A stretch of DNA of 64,000 nt, taken from NCBI GenBank assembly GCA_002707495.1, contig PAMZ01000013.1:1-64000 (forward strand). The letters run 5' to 3'. The DNA is from Halobacteriovoraceae bacterium. Lineage in GTDB: Bacteria; Bdellovibrionota; Bacteriovoracia; Bacteriovoracales; Bacteriovoracaceae. A program made the translations under genes and the position numbers. The notes beneath the pieces are model-generated. The model ran no database searches. It saw nothing but the letters and a program-made list of their open reading frames with translations, and was not told the DNA's origin. The stretch's first letter is position 1. The number at the start of each line of letters is the position of its first letter. Below, in pieces: positions 44,728 through 52,526 of the stretch.

Positions 44728-46118
44728 AGCACCATTCCTTGAGCTGCTTTTTTAGAGAGTGCCATGATTGTTAACGAAGGATTAATTCCTGGAGCACTAG
44801 GAAATATGGAGCTGTCTGCGACAAATATATTTTTTGAATTATGCAATTGAAATTCAGGATTTACCACAGAATTTCGATCGTCTTGTCCGATACGACAGCC
44901 TCCCATAAGATGAAGTCCGATAGGAAGATTACCTTGATGAATCGCCACTGCTCCTTGAGAGGAAAAAATCTTTTCGATCGCTTCAATCCCTGCATTTCTT
45001 CGCTTTTTATCTTCTTCGTTTAAAGTCTTAATGATTTTAAGTTTTCCTTTCTTAAAGGAAATCTTTCCAGGTTGAGTATCTCTCACAGCGACCTCTATGC
45101 ATGCCATCTTTTTAATTCTTTTCATCAATTGCATATGCTCATGACCAAAGCCTTTAAAAAGCATTGAAAGACCAACTGGCGGTGCAAAAACATTTTCTAA
45201 TTTAAAACCTTTCTTCCTAAATCCAGCGTCAGCCGACTTCATCGCCTGAAAAGGTCCTTTATGAGCGAGAATATCTTCTTTAAACTCTCCCAAAACCATA
45301 AATTGTGGATGAGTATAAAAATGATGGCCAATAGCTGGTAACTTCCAATTTGAGTTTTGCAAAAGTTTTGAATTCCCTATCGCTCCAGCAGCAAGTACCA
45401 ATTTTCGGCAAGAAAAACTCTTTCGTTGAGATTTGTAATGTCTACCATGCACAAGAACTTTGTCGCCCTTATCTTCAATTTGATCGACTTCAAATTTTGA
45501 TAGTAATTTAAGTCCTTGTTTCAGTGATTCTTTTATATAAGTGATTAACATACTTTGCTTGCTATCGATTTTGCATCCAGACAAACACTCTATACAATCA
45601 TTACCTTCACTATAACGACAATTTTTTTGAGCTCTATTCAGGGGTGCACATTCAAAGCCATTGGCCTTAAAACCATCGGCAAATATTTGGGCATTTTTAT
45701 TTCTAAATTCGGCTGGGATAACCTCTTGATTCACACCTTGCTCGGCCTTTTGATACCACTCACTCATTTTATCTTGATCAAAAAAATTGACTCCAGAGTT
45801 GCGTTTGAAATCATCCCAGGCATTTTGATCAAACCTATCGAGCAAGGCTTGATTGACTATCGATCCACCACCGACAACTTTAGGTCTTAAAAGTGCCAGG
45901 TTTGCTGTTTGATTAAACTCTGCCCCGCCTGACCAATAGAGCTTTGAGTTTCCATCTATTTCTTTTTTGGGGAAATTCGAACGGCTAAAAAATTCTCCCG
46001 CCTCGAGCATTAAACAGTTTAAACCTTTCTTGCCCAACTCATAAGCCATAACCGATCCAGAAACACCGGAGCCAATGATGATGACATCAAAAAAATGATT
46101 TTTTATCTCTGTTCGCAT
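44724..46118 (-). CDS. GMC family FAD-dependent oxidoreductase
   Basis: 464 residues. The FAD motif IIIGSGVSGSVMAYELGKKG (GxGxxG at 16-21) is followed by VVGGGSIVNQALLDR. A cysteine-rich segment, CRYSEGNDCIECLSGC (about 167-182), is of the kind seen in many GMC dehydrogenases. The C-terminus carries GNLPIGLHLMGGCRIG and the end block DSSIFPSAPGINPSLTI. GMC enzymes oxidise alcohols to aldehydes, and the partner ALDH would oxidise the aldehyde further. The start codon is inside an inverted repeat (46116-46151). Soluble or membrane-associated; substrate unknown. Confidence 0.88.
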   Translation of the reverse strand: MRTEIKNHFFDVIIIGSGVSGSVMAYELGKKGLNCLMLEAGEFFSRSNFPKKEIDGNSKLYWSGGAEFNQTANLALLRPKVVGGGSIVNQALLDRFDQNAWDDFKRNSGVNFFDQDKMSEWYQKAEQGVNQEVIPAEFRNKNAQIFADGFKANGFECAPLNRAQKNCRYSEGNDCIECLSGCKIDSKQSMLITYIKESLKQGLKLLSKFEVDQIEDKGDKVLVHGRHYKSQRKSFSCRKLVLAAGAIGNSKLLQNSNWKLPAIGHHFYTHPQFMVLGEFKEDILAHKGPFQAMKSADAGFRKKGFKLENVFAPPVGLSMLFKGFGHEHMQLMKRIKKMACIEVAVRDTQPGKISFKKGKLKIIKTLNEEDKKRRNAGIEAIEKIFSSQGAVAIHQGNLPIGLHLMGGCRIGQDDRNSVVNPEFQLHNSKNIFVADSSIFPSAPGINPSLTIMALSKKAAQGMVL

Positions 46119-46151
46119 ACCTTACATCATACTTGCGAAAGCCAAGGTATG
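46116..46151 (-). promoter_or_regulatory. Inverted repeat covering the GMC start codon
   Basis: On the minus strand CATACCTT (46151-46144) pairs perfectly with AAGGTATG (46123-46116) around a 20-base loop. The 3' arm contains the ATG of the GMC gene and the AAGG just before it. The 5' arm begins five bases after the stop of the M14 gene at 46157-46159. This fits a translational coupling hairpin between the M14 gene and GMC-ALDH. Confidence 0.5.
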
Positions 46152-46156
46152 CCAGA

Positions 46157-47161
46157 TCAAAAAGTAGGATCGAAATAGTCGAACTCTTCCTCAGTCGCGT
46201 CAATATCAGCAGAGTCGAGATATCCGATATTATAGAGAGCGTCACCGCTCATAATAAGAGATGATTTATTCAGGCCTAAAATAACTCCATCGGCTTGCAT
46301 TTTTATCTGACTAATAAGCTCGCCCGTTATTTGTCGAAGTTCTCCAAGCCTTTCACCTTTTTTAACCAACTTTCCTTGAGAAGCTTTGTTAATAAAAACC
46401 CCCCCTTCAGTAGCTCTTCTCCACTTGGTTCTTTGAATGATTCTCTTTTCAAAATCATACTGCTTTTTTTTCTTAATCATACCGAGGTGTATAAGAAGAC
46501 TTTGAACTAAGTTTGTTCCATACTTCGTTACGGCTTCATCTATTCTTAGACCTTCTCCCCCCTCAAAAACCAAACAGGGTTTATTCAAATCATTGATGGC
46601 TTCCCTGAATGAACCATCTCTTAGGGAGCTATTCACCACCACGGGAATACATAGGTTTGGAATCAAATTTTCAATGACCGGATTATCGAGATCACATCTT
46701 ATTTGAGGAACATTAAATCTTCCATTTGTACCAGAGTGAAGATCCACAAAGTAATCTCCATACCTAGTTAGATTCTGGAAAATAAATCCAGCAAATCTCG
46801 CTCCAAAGCTACCCTTTTCTACCCCAGGAAAGCAGCGATTAAGATCTTTTCTATCCGGTAAATATCTCTGTCTGTTCAGGAACCCATAAATATTAACTAC
46901 AGGCATTATAATGAGGGTGCCTTTAAGAAGTTTAAGCTTTTTTCGCATTAAGTTTTGGGCAATTCTCATTCCATTGATTTCATCGCCATGCATACAACCG
47001 GTAACGACAACGCAAGGCGAAACTTCTTCGGAGGCCCGGTAAATAAAAAGCGGCGCTTGTGCCTGCTGTAATCCATAAAATGAGGGAAATTCTACAGAAA
47101 TCTCAACCGCTCTTCCTATGGGATAATCTTCTATATTGAACTCAAAAACATCATCTTTCAT
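46157..47161 (-). CDS. Succinylglutamate desuccinylase/aspartoacylase-type M14 deacylase
   Basis: 334 residues. Zinc ligands are seen in TGCMHGDEINGMRIAQ (His and Glu) and in VDLHSGTNGRF (His). LIIMPVVNIYGFLNRQRYLPDRKDLNRCFPG is the typical substrate-binding block. The C-terminal third is a lipoyl/barrel-like domain (VFINKASQGKLVKKGERLG). This family (COG3608) often neighbours RimK and the retropepsin-like protease, as here (divergent, 59 bases apart). True AstE is shorter, so I do not use that name. It may cleave glutamate or acyl groups from modified proteins or peptides. Confidence 0.82.
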   Translation of the reverse strand: MKDDVFEFNIEDYPIGRAVEISVEFPSFYGLQQAQAPLFIYRASEEVSPCVVVTGCMHGDEINGMRIAQNLMRKKLKLLKGTLIIMPVVNIYGFLNRQRYLPDRKDLNRCFPGVEKGSFGARFAGFIFQNLTRYGDYFVDLHSGTNGRFNVPQIRCDLDNPVIENLIPNLCIPVVVNSSLRDGSFREAINDLNKPCLVFEGGEGLRIDEAVTKYGTNLVQSLLIHLGMIKKKKQYDFEKRIIQRTKWRRATEGGVFINKASQGKLVKKGERLGELRQITGELISQIKMQADGVILGLNKSSLIMSGDALYNIGYLDSADIDATEEEFDYFDPTF

Positions 47162-47220
47162 AAGATTTCATTATTCACTCTTTTATGAGCAACGTAAATA
47201 TATTATAGTTTGGTTCGACA

Positions 47221-47661
47221 ATGAGAAAAAAGAAAGAAAAGAAAATTATTGGCTGGAGAGAATATTTGGTTCTGCCAGAACTTGGCATCAAAACCATAAA
47301 GGCGAAAGTAGATACTGGTGCTAGATCTTCAGCTTTACATGCTTATGATTTAAAAATTGAAAAACTCGGCAAGAAAGATATCGCAAAATTCAAAGTTCAT
47401 CCTCATCAAAATGATACTAAAAAATTTAAGCGCTGCGAGGCTGAAATTATTGAGTATAGAAAAGTTAAAAGTTCAAATGGTCAGACCGAATTACGTCCGG
47501 TCATTCTTAGCACTGTAAAATTACATGGAGAAGCTTGGGTAACTGAAATTACGCTTACCAATAGAGACCAGATGGGGTTTCGAATGCTATTAGGACGAGC
47601 TTCATTTCGCAAAAAATTTTTAGTCGACGTCAGTAAATCATATCTAGGAAATACATTATGA
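47221..47661 (+). CDS. RimB-like retropepsin-type protease (ATP-dependent zinc protease family)
   Basis: 146 residues. GWREYLVLPELGIKTIKAKV precedes DTGARSSALHA (Asp-31-Thr-Gly-Ala), the retropepsin-like aspartic motif of the PF05618 family. RPVILSTVKLHGEAWVTEITLTNRDQMGFRMLLGR follows. In Pseudomonas the RimB protein of this family removes glutamates added by RimK to ribosomal protein S6. The last four bases overlap the rimK start, so it is coupled. It is cytosolic. The family label (zinc protease) is historic; no zinc motif is seen. Confidence 0.85.
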   Translation: MRKKKEKKIIGWREYLVLPELGIKTIKAKVDTGARSSALHAYDLKIEKLGKKDIAKFKVHPHQNDTKKFKRCEAEIIEYRKVKSSNGQTELRPVILSTVKLHGEAWVTEITLTNRDQMGFRMLLGRASFRKKFLVDVSKSYLGNTL

Positions 47662-48866
47662 AATTAGCCATTCTTTCACGTGAACCCAATAACTATAGCA
47701 CTCAAAGGCTGGTCAAAGCTGCTAAAGATAGAGGACATAAGGTTAAAGTCTTAAATACGCTTCGATTTGCCATTGATATAGAGGAAGGAAATCCGGATCT
47801 TTATTACCGCCAAAAACCCATCAGTCATTATGATGCTGTTCTTCCGAGGGTTGGTGCTTCTGTTACTTATTTTGGTACTGCTGTTGTTCGCCAATTTCAA
47901 CAGATGAATGTTTTTTGTGCAAACTCTGCTGATGCGATTCAAAACTCGAGAGATAAACTTAGGTCCTTTCAAATCTTAAGTCGTCATAAAATAGGTATCC
48001 CCGCTACCAGTTATGTGAAAGACAAAGCGGATATTTTACCTGCTATCGAGCGTGTGGGTGGAGTCCCCATCGTCATAAAACTTCTAGAGGGAACTCAAGG
48101 CATTGGAGTTCTTCTTGCTCACACTTTAGAAACAGCAACTTCAATAATAGAGTTATTACAATCACAAAAACAAAATATACTCGTTCAAAAATTTGTGGCG
48201 GAAAGTAAAGGCCGAGATATTAGGGCCATCGTTGTGGGAGACCAAGTTATTGCAGCTATGCGAAGAGTTGCGCAGGGACAGGAGTTTAGAAGTAATGTTC
48301 ACCGGGGCGGAAGAACTGAGGTCGTTGAACTATCTGACGAATATAAAGAAACTGCGATTAGAGCCGCTAAGATTATGGGTCTTGGTATCGCAGGAGTTGA
48401 TATGTTGGAGTCGAATGACGGCCCTCAGATCATGGAAGTTAACTCTTCACCAGGGCTTCAAGGCATAGAGACATGTACTAAAATGGATATTGCAGGTGCA
48501 TTTATTGACTATATCGCTTCTCGAGTTGATTTTCCTGAAATCGACGTGCGACAGAGACTGAATGTTTCTAAAGGATACGGAGTGACTGAAATTTCTATTC
48601 CCAAAGAATCAGAGTATGTAGGTAAAGAGATTTCTGCCTCAGGTCTTATGGAAAAAGATATAAATATTCTCACTCTTCATCGGGATGGAAAAGTTATTCC
48701 TAACCCTAAAAAAGATCGCCCGCTACAAGCAGAGGATAGGCTTCTGTGCTTTGGAAAACTAGAGACCATGAAAGACCTTGTCCCTTTAAAGACAAGAAAG
48801 AGAAGAAAACCAAAGCTTAAGAAACTAAAAAAACTTGATATTGAAATCCAACCTGTAAACGAATAG
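47658..48866 (+). CDS. rimK: RimK-type ATP-grasp alpha-L-glutamate ligase with RCK_C-like C-terminal domain
   Basis: 402 residues against about 300 for E. coli RimK. The ATP-grasp core (1-290) has VIKLLEGTQGIGVLLA, QKFVAESKGRDIRAIVVG and MEVNSSPGLQGIE. The added region (about 307-375) reads GYGVTEISIPKESEYVGKEI, then DINILTLHRDGK, and ends PLQAEDRLLCFG, matching the RCK_C/TrkA_C ligand-binding fold of potassium transport regulators. A basic tail (378-393) follows. RimK adds glutamates to the C-terminus of ribosomal protein S6. The extra domain suggests allosteric control by a small ligand. Coupled to the RimB-like gene by a four-base overlap. Confidence 0.88.
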   Translation: MKLAILSREPNNYSTQRLVKAAKDRGHKVKVLNTLRFAIDIEEGNPDLYYRQKPISHYDAVLPRVGASVTYFGTAVVRQFQQMNVFCANSADAIQNSRDKLRSFQILSRHKIGIPATSYVKDKADILPAIERVGGVPIVIKLLEGTQGIGVLLAHTLETATSIIELLQSQKQNILVQKFVAESKGRDIRAIVVGDQVIAAMRRVAQGQEFRSNVHRGGRTEVVELSDEYKETAIRAAKIMGLGIAGVDMLESNDGPQIMEVNSSPGLQGIETCTKMDIAGAFIDYIASRVDFPEIDVRQRLNVSKGYGVTEISIPKESEYVGKEISASGLMEKDINILTLHRDGKVIPNPKKDRPLQAEDRLLCFGKLETMKDLVPLKTRKRRKPKLKKLKKLDIEIQPVNE

Positions 48867-48867
48867 T

Positions 48868-48902
48868 AAAAAAAGACTGACTTCACTGAAGCTTATCTTT
48901 TA
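48868..48902. terminator. Likely bidirectional terminator between rimK and the esterase gene
   Basis: Sequence AAAAGA ... TCTTTT with an inner stem GCTTC/GAAGT lies between the two convergent genes, giving a long stem with a 2x2 internal mismatch. T tracts follow on both strands (TCTTTTTTT on the minus strand, TCTTTT on the plus strand). It overlaps the stop codon of the minus-strand gene at 48883-48885. Confidence 0.4.
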
Positions 48903-49653
48903 AAAACTTAACTCCAAGCTCTACAGGCTTACTGGCAAAGACAAAGGTTTTAACATGCCCCCAGAAGCCTACATCATAGGTTTTAACTTCTAGGCCCTTG
49001 AGTTTTGCTCTGGTATAAAAAACTCTCATCTGTGCATGCTCCACCAAATCATCCTGAATACCATGATATAGGAACAAAGGAGGGGCTTTTTCATGTAAAT
49101 AATTAATTGGAGAAGCTTCTAAATAATCTTGGATATGACCTTCTCTATCATAACCAAGGTAAGGAACAATATAAGGAGAATGTTCATACCATGAAAGATC
49201 ATAAGGCGCTCCTCCACTTACAACTGCAGCAATATTGTCATTTTGAAGCGCATGAAGAAGTGAAATATGAGCACCGGCAGAATAGCCCCATAGCCCAATT
49301 TTTTTACCTTTAAACTTAAAATTTTCAAATGCAAATTGAATGGCCTGAGCTAAATCTTTTATGGGAGCAGGATGTTTATACTCAGGAGCAAGGCGATAAT
49401 TTATATTAAAAACATGAAAACCATTTGTGGCAAGCGACTCGGCAATCAGTCGCATATCACTTTTATCCCTAGCTTTCCAGCCTCCTCCATGAACAATAAC
49501 GACTAAAGGAGCATTAGAATTTTTTGACTCATAAAAATCACCCTTGTGCCTTTCATGATTGCCGTAAGAAATATTTTCTTTGAGGATGAACTCTCCACTA
49601 GATTTATAACTAGCACAAGATAATAGAATTAAACTCACTATAAAAGATCTCAT
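48883..49653 (-). CDS. Alpha/beta hydrolase (esterase/lipase) lipoprotein
   Basis: 256 residues. The signal ends in the lipobox LLSC (Cys-13), so it is a lipoprotein. Core motifs are IVHGGGWK (oxyanion), NINYRLAPEYKHPAPI, nucleophile GLWGYSAGAH, Asp in IQDDLVEHAQM and His in GFWGHVKTF. The HGGGW motif is that of the hormone-sensitive lipase/BD-FAE type. It acts at the cell envelope on acyl esters. Single-gene transcript following the methyltransferase on the minus strand after four bases. Confidence 0.85.
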   Translation of the reverse strand: MRSFIVSLILLSCASYKSSGEFILKENISYGNHERHKGDFYESKNSNAPLVVIVHGGGWKARDKSDMRLIAESLATNGFHVFNINYRLAPEYKHPAPIKDLAQAIQFAFENFKFKGKKIGLWGYSAGAHISLLHALQNDNIAAVVSGGAPYDLSWYEHSPYIVPYLGYDREGHIQDYLEASPINYLHEKAPPLFLYHGIQDDLVEHAQMRVFYTRAKLKGLEVKTYDVGFWGHVKTFVFASKPVELGVKFLKDKLQ

Positions 49654-49657
49654 AGTT

Positions 49658-50359
49658 CTATTCTAAACTCCCCTTGTGTCCAAGTCTAGTACCGAGCCTT
49701 TTCAACCGACGTTTTAAGTTCTTCATTTTTTGCTTACTTTTTTCAAGTTCCAAATAGGCCCTATTAGTTTCCCGATGTTTCGCCTTCCCTATCTTTAATT
49801 TCCTTGCAAAACTAGTGTCCTCAATTCTTTGAATTCCACTTATATTTTTATTAGGGAAAAAATCCTCCCATAATACTTTTTTAACACCACTCCATTTTGA
49901 GTCATGAAATGCAATCACCCCACCAGACTTTAGTTTAGGAAAAAGATTTTCAAAGTCTGCTTTAACATCTGGATACTCGTGGCTTCCATCAATAAATAAT
50001 AAATCAATCTCTTCTTCAATTTGTGATACAGCTTCATCACTATTCATACGCAGTGGGGTGATCTGACCATCGACATTAAAGTCTCTACAATTTTTGAGAA
50101 AAGCCTTAAAGGTATCGATATCGTGGTCAGCTAAATGCTGATGTTCCTGCGATCCTGTAAAAGGATCAATAGCATATATTTTAGCCTTGGAGTTTGCCAA
50201 GGCCATATTTATAGTTGATTTTCCCTTCCATGAACCGACTTCTACTATCACAGACGAGTTTCGAGCAAATTTGATAAGAAGTTCTGCCACTTCATCAGAT
50301 AGCCACCCCTCAATACTCGACGTTTTACTAAGAATACTTTCAATACATAATTTTGCCAT
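49658..50359 (-). CDS. Class I SAM-dependent methyltransferase (Methyltransf_24 type)
   Basis: 233 residues. VEVGSWKGKSTINMALA is motif I and KIYAIDPFTGSQEH follows; LLFIDGSHEYPDVKADFENLFPKLKSGGVIAFHD is the catalytic-region block of the Methyltransf_24/cephalosporin hydroxylase group, with the acidic DGSHEY motif. The C-terminal 50 residues are very basic (KSKQKMKNLKRRLKRLG), suggesting a nucleic acid- or polyanion-binding tail, perhaps a coiled coil. Substrate unknown; the group often modifies sugars or glycolipids. Cytosolic. Confidence 0.8.
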   Translation of the reverse strand: MAKLCIESILSKTSSIEGWLSDEVAELLIKFARNSSVIVEVGSWKGKSTINMALANSKAKIYAIDPFTGSQEHQHLADHDIDTFKAFLKNCRDFNVDGQITPLRMNSDEAVSQIEEEIDLLFIDGSHEYPDVKADFENLFPKLKSGGVIAFHDSKWSGVKKVLWEDFFPNKNISGIQRIEDTSFARKLKIGKAKHRETNRAYLELEKSKQKMKNLKRRLKRLGTRLGHKGSLE

Positions 50360-50445
50360 AGCTATGAGGAATACCCATTATTAATTATTTTCATTTTAAT
50401 TATACCTAAGCCTCATCTATAACTAAACCATAAGGAGGAGCTATT

Positions 50446-50922
50446 ATGAAATGGATTAGCTTATTTACAATATTATTTAGTTTTCAAGCCTTTGCTGCAA
50501 GAAATATCGCCGAATATAATTTAGGCGCAGGACAGACAGGCTTAGTACATCATGTAACAGGTGATGCCTATGATCCTGTTTCTATTTTCCCTGAAGGGGG
50601 AAGTTCGATTGCCAAAGGTAAATCTGAGATTTCTTTAACTCATGAAGGGGTAACTTATCATTTTGCTTCTGAAAATAACAGAGAGTTATTTAAAGCGGAC
50701 CCTAAGAAGTACGAACCAACTTATGGTGGTTGGTGCGCCAGAGCGATGATTGTAGGACAACGAATAGGAATTGATCCGAAGTACTACACCATTAGCGGAC
50801 GCAGAGCTCATTATTTCGTAAATTCTCGTGCCAAAAGATTTTTTGACAGAGATGTCACTCGATACGAAGGTGAAGCAGACCAAGCTTGGGAACAACAATC
50901 AGGTGAAGAGCCAAGGTTATAG
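50446..50922 (+). CDS. Exported YHS-domain protein
   Basis: 158 residues with signal peptide (SFQAFA). The YHS domain (about 40-100) reads GDAYDPVSIFP, GKSEISLTHEGVTYHFASENN and FKADPKKYEPTYGGWCA. It is a small metal-binding domain often tied to copper or heavy metal handling. AAGGAGG precedes the ATG. It is first in a plus-strand run of four exported proteins. A tandem repeat of this block is not present. Confidence 0.8.
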   Translation: MKWISLFTILFSFQAFAARNIAEYNLGAGQTGLVHHVTGDAYDPVSIFPEGGSSIAKGKSEISLTHEGVTYHFASENNRELFKADPKKYEPTYGGWCARAMIVGQRIGIDPKYYTISGRRAHYFVNSRAKRFFDRDVTRYEGEADQAWEQQSGEEPRL

Positions 50923-50931
50923 AAACAAAAA

Positions 50932-51564
50932 ATGAAAAGTTTAGTTTTAATTTTACTATTCACAGCTTGCAGACTCCCTCCTCAGGAGGGTGGTCTGGAG
51001 TTTGAAACCATCCGCCTGACTCAAAATGCTGAGTCCATCAATTTTGCCACCATTCAATCTGAAATCCTAGGCCCAAATTGTACCCAATGTCACCCAGGGT
51101 ATTCAGATTACGAAACAGTAAGAGATAATCTTACGGCAATAGAGGACTCCATTAAGTCAGGCAGGATGCCTAAAGATAGGCCTAATCTTGCACCTGATTT
51201 GCAGCTTCTTATAGAAGAATGGATCAAGCTAGGAGCTCCTAGCGAGTCCCCTATTCAGAGAACCGTTTTAGCTCCAAATTGGGATTCAATTTCTAAAAAA
51301 ATTATCTTTCCTAAATGTGCTCAATGCCACAACCCCCAAGGTCAAGCTGCATTTTTAGACCTTAGTACCTATGAAGCTATTCTTGAACAAAAAGACTATC
51401 TCATAGGAGATGAATCTGGTGCAGATTCATACTTAATGGAGGTCATTCAAGATCCCCAAAACCCAATGCCCCCAGAGTACTCTGGACTTGAACAATTAAA
51501 TGTCGAAGAAGTTCAAACTATGATTGAGTGGATAGATAAAAACCTACCAGAATCAGACCTATAA
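50932..51564 (+). CDS. Dihaem c-type cytochrome lipoprotein
   Basis: 210 residues. The lipobox FTAC at Cys-13 predicts lipid attachment. Two haem-binding CxxCH motifs are seen: CTQCH at 50-54 and CAQCH at 129-133. Each lies in a repeated unit (FATIQSEILGPNC and WDSISKKIIFPKC) followed by ...PMPP/RMPK and a C-terminal helix, the cytochrome-like repeat found in planctomycete-type cytochromes and PSCyt1. It probably carries electrons outside the cytoplasmic membrane. Nine bases separate it from the YHS gene, so they are cotranscribed. Confidence 0.83.
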   Translation: MKSLVLILLFTACRLPPQEGGLEFETIRLTQNAESINFATIQSEILGPNCTQCHPGYSDYETVRDNLTAIEDSIKSGRMPKDRPNLAPDLQLLIEEWIKLGAPSESPIQRTVLAPNWDSISKKIIFPKCAQCHNPQGQAAFLDLSTYEAILEQKDYLIGDESGADSYLMEVIQDPQNPMPPEYSGLEQLNVEEVQTMIEWIDKNLPESDL

Positions 51565-51625
51565 ATAATACAAGCTCTGCTCTTCAGATCCAAATATCTG
51601 TTATAAGGCGCCAAAGGCTATTATT

Positions 51626-52468
51626 ATGAAAATTTTGATACTTCTTTCGGTCCTTTTCGCGACCCAAGTTCAAGCTAACTGGGTAGAAACCTATCGCGAA
51701 GTGACTAACCCTATGTGGGACTATTACGTTTGGGATAATGAAGCTAACCATGAGCAAATTCCTTTTTCCAGAGACTTTGCAGAGCTAACAGATAACTACG
51801 GTGGAGACAATTTTTATTATATTTATCACAATGTATCAGATGAATATATCGCTCAAAATAATGCCAATATAAATCAAATCTTAGAGTATGAATTGAGCCA
51901 AGATCTCACCGGACCGAATACGCGCCAATTATCTAGAGGTGAAGCAAGACGAGTCTTTAGAGCTACTGAAAGAGAACGAGTCGTTGAACGCCAAGATAGA
52001 TATGACCCAGAAGAAGTGCTAGGTCTTTGTTTTGGTCGTGCTATTATCGCTCATATCCATGCCCTCGTTCGTGGGGTCGATGAATCTGCCATAAAAAAGA
52101 TTTGGGTCTTAGGCGATATGGAGAAATGGCAATTTCATGTGGCAACTATCTTAAAAACTGATCGAGGATGGTATGTCATTGATACCTACACTGGCTTCAT
52201 GAGTGTTGAGAGATGGATAAGGAGAATGGAGCGAGATAAAAAACGTAATGCTAGACCTCTTATGTACTTTGTCTCAGATTCAGAGCGATTTAGTTTTCAA
52301 AGTAATTTCATCTACTCCTCAGTTGATCTATTTGCGACACCTCACACTGAACTAGAATATTATGTTGAGAATACAAAAGATTTAGAAGATCGAGATACAT
52401 ACCGTGGTTTTTTTATCGACTTTTTTAAAAGTCTCGATAGAAGAAAGGATGGGATACGCCCTTTCTAA
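51626..52468 (+). CDS. Exported papain-like protein resembling protein-glutaminases
   Basis: 280 residues with signal peptide (VLFATQVQA). A catalytic triad is suggested: Cys-135 in GLCFGRAIIAHIHALVRGV, His-171 in KWQFHVATILKTDRGWYVID and Asp-186 in the same strand. The pattern Cys - helix - W-x-x-H-V-A-x(5-12)-VID resembles secreted protein-glutamine glutaminases (deamidases, PF18626-like) in which Cys-His-Asp deamidates glutamine residues. The family link is made by pattern, not by a search. N-terminal 120 residues may be a pro-region. Part of the exported gene run. Confidence 0.55.
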   Translation: MKILILLSVLFATQVQANWVETYREVTNPMWDYYVWDNEANHEQIPFSRDFAELTDNYGGDNFYYIYHNVSDEYIAQNNANINQILEYELSQDLTGPNTRQLSRGEARRVFRATERERVVERQDRYDPEEVLGLCFGRAIIAHIHALVRGVDESAIKKIWVLGDMEKWQFHVATILKTDRGWYVIDTYTGFMSVERWIRRMERDKKRNARPLMYFVSDSERFSFQSNFIYSSVDLFATPHTELEYYVENTKDLEDRDTYRGFFIDFFKSLDRRKDGIRPF

Positions 52469-52526
52469 GTCCATATTGGAAGGTTGATTTCTAGACGTTT
52501 AATTGCTGACTTGCTAGCATCAAAAG

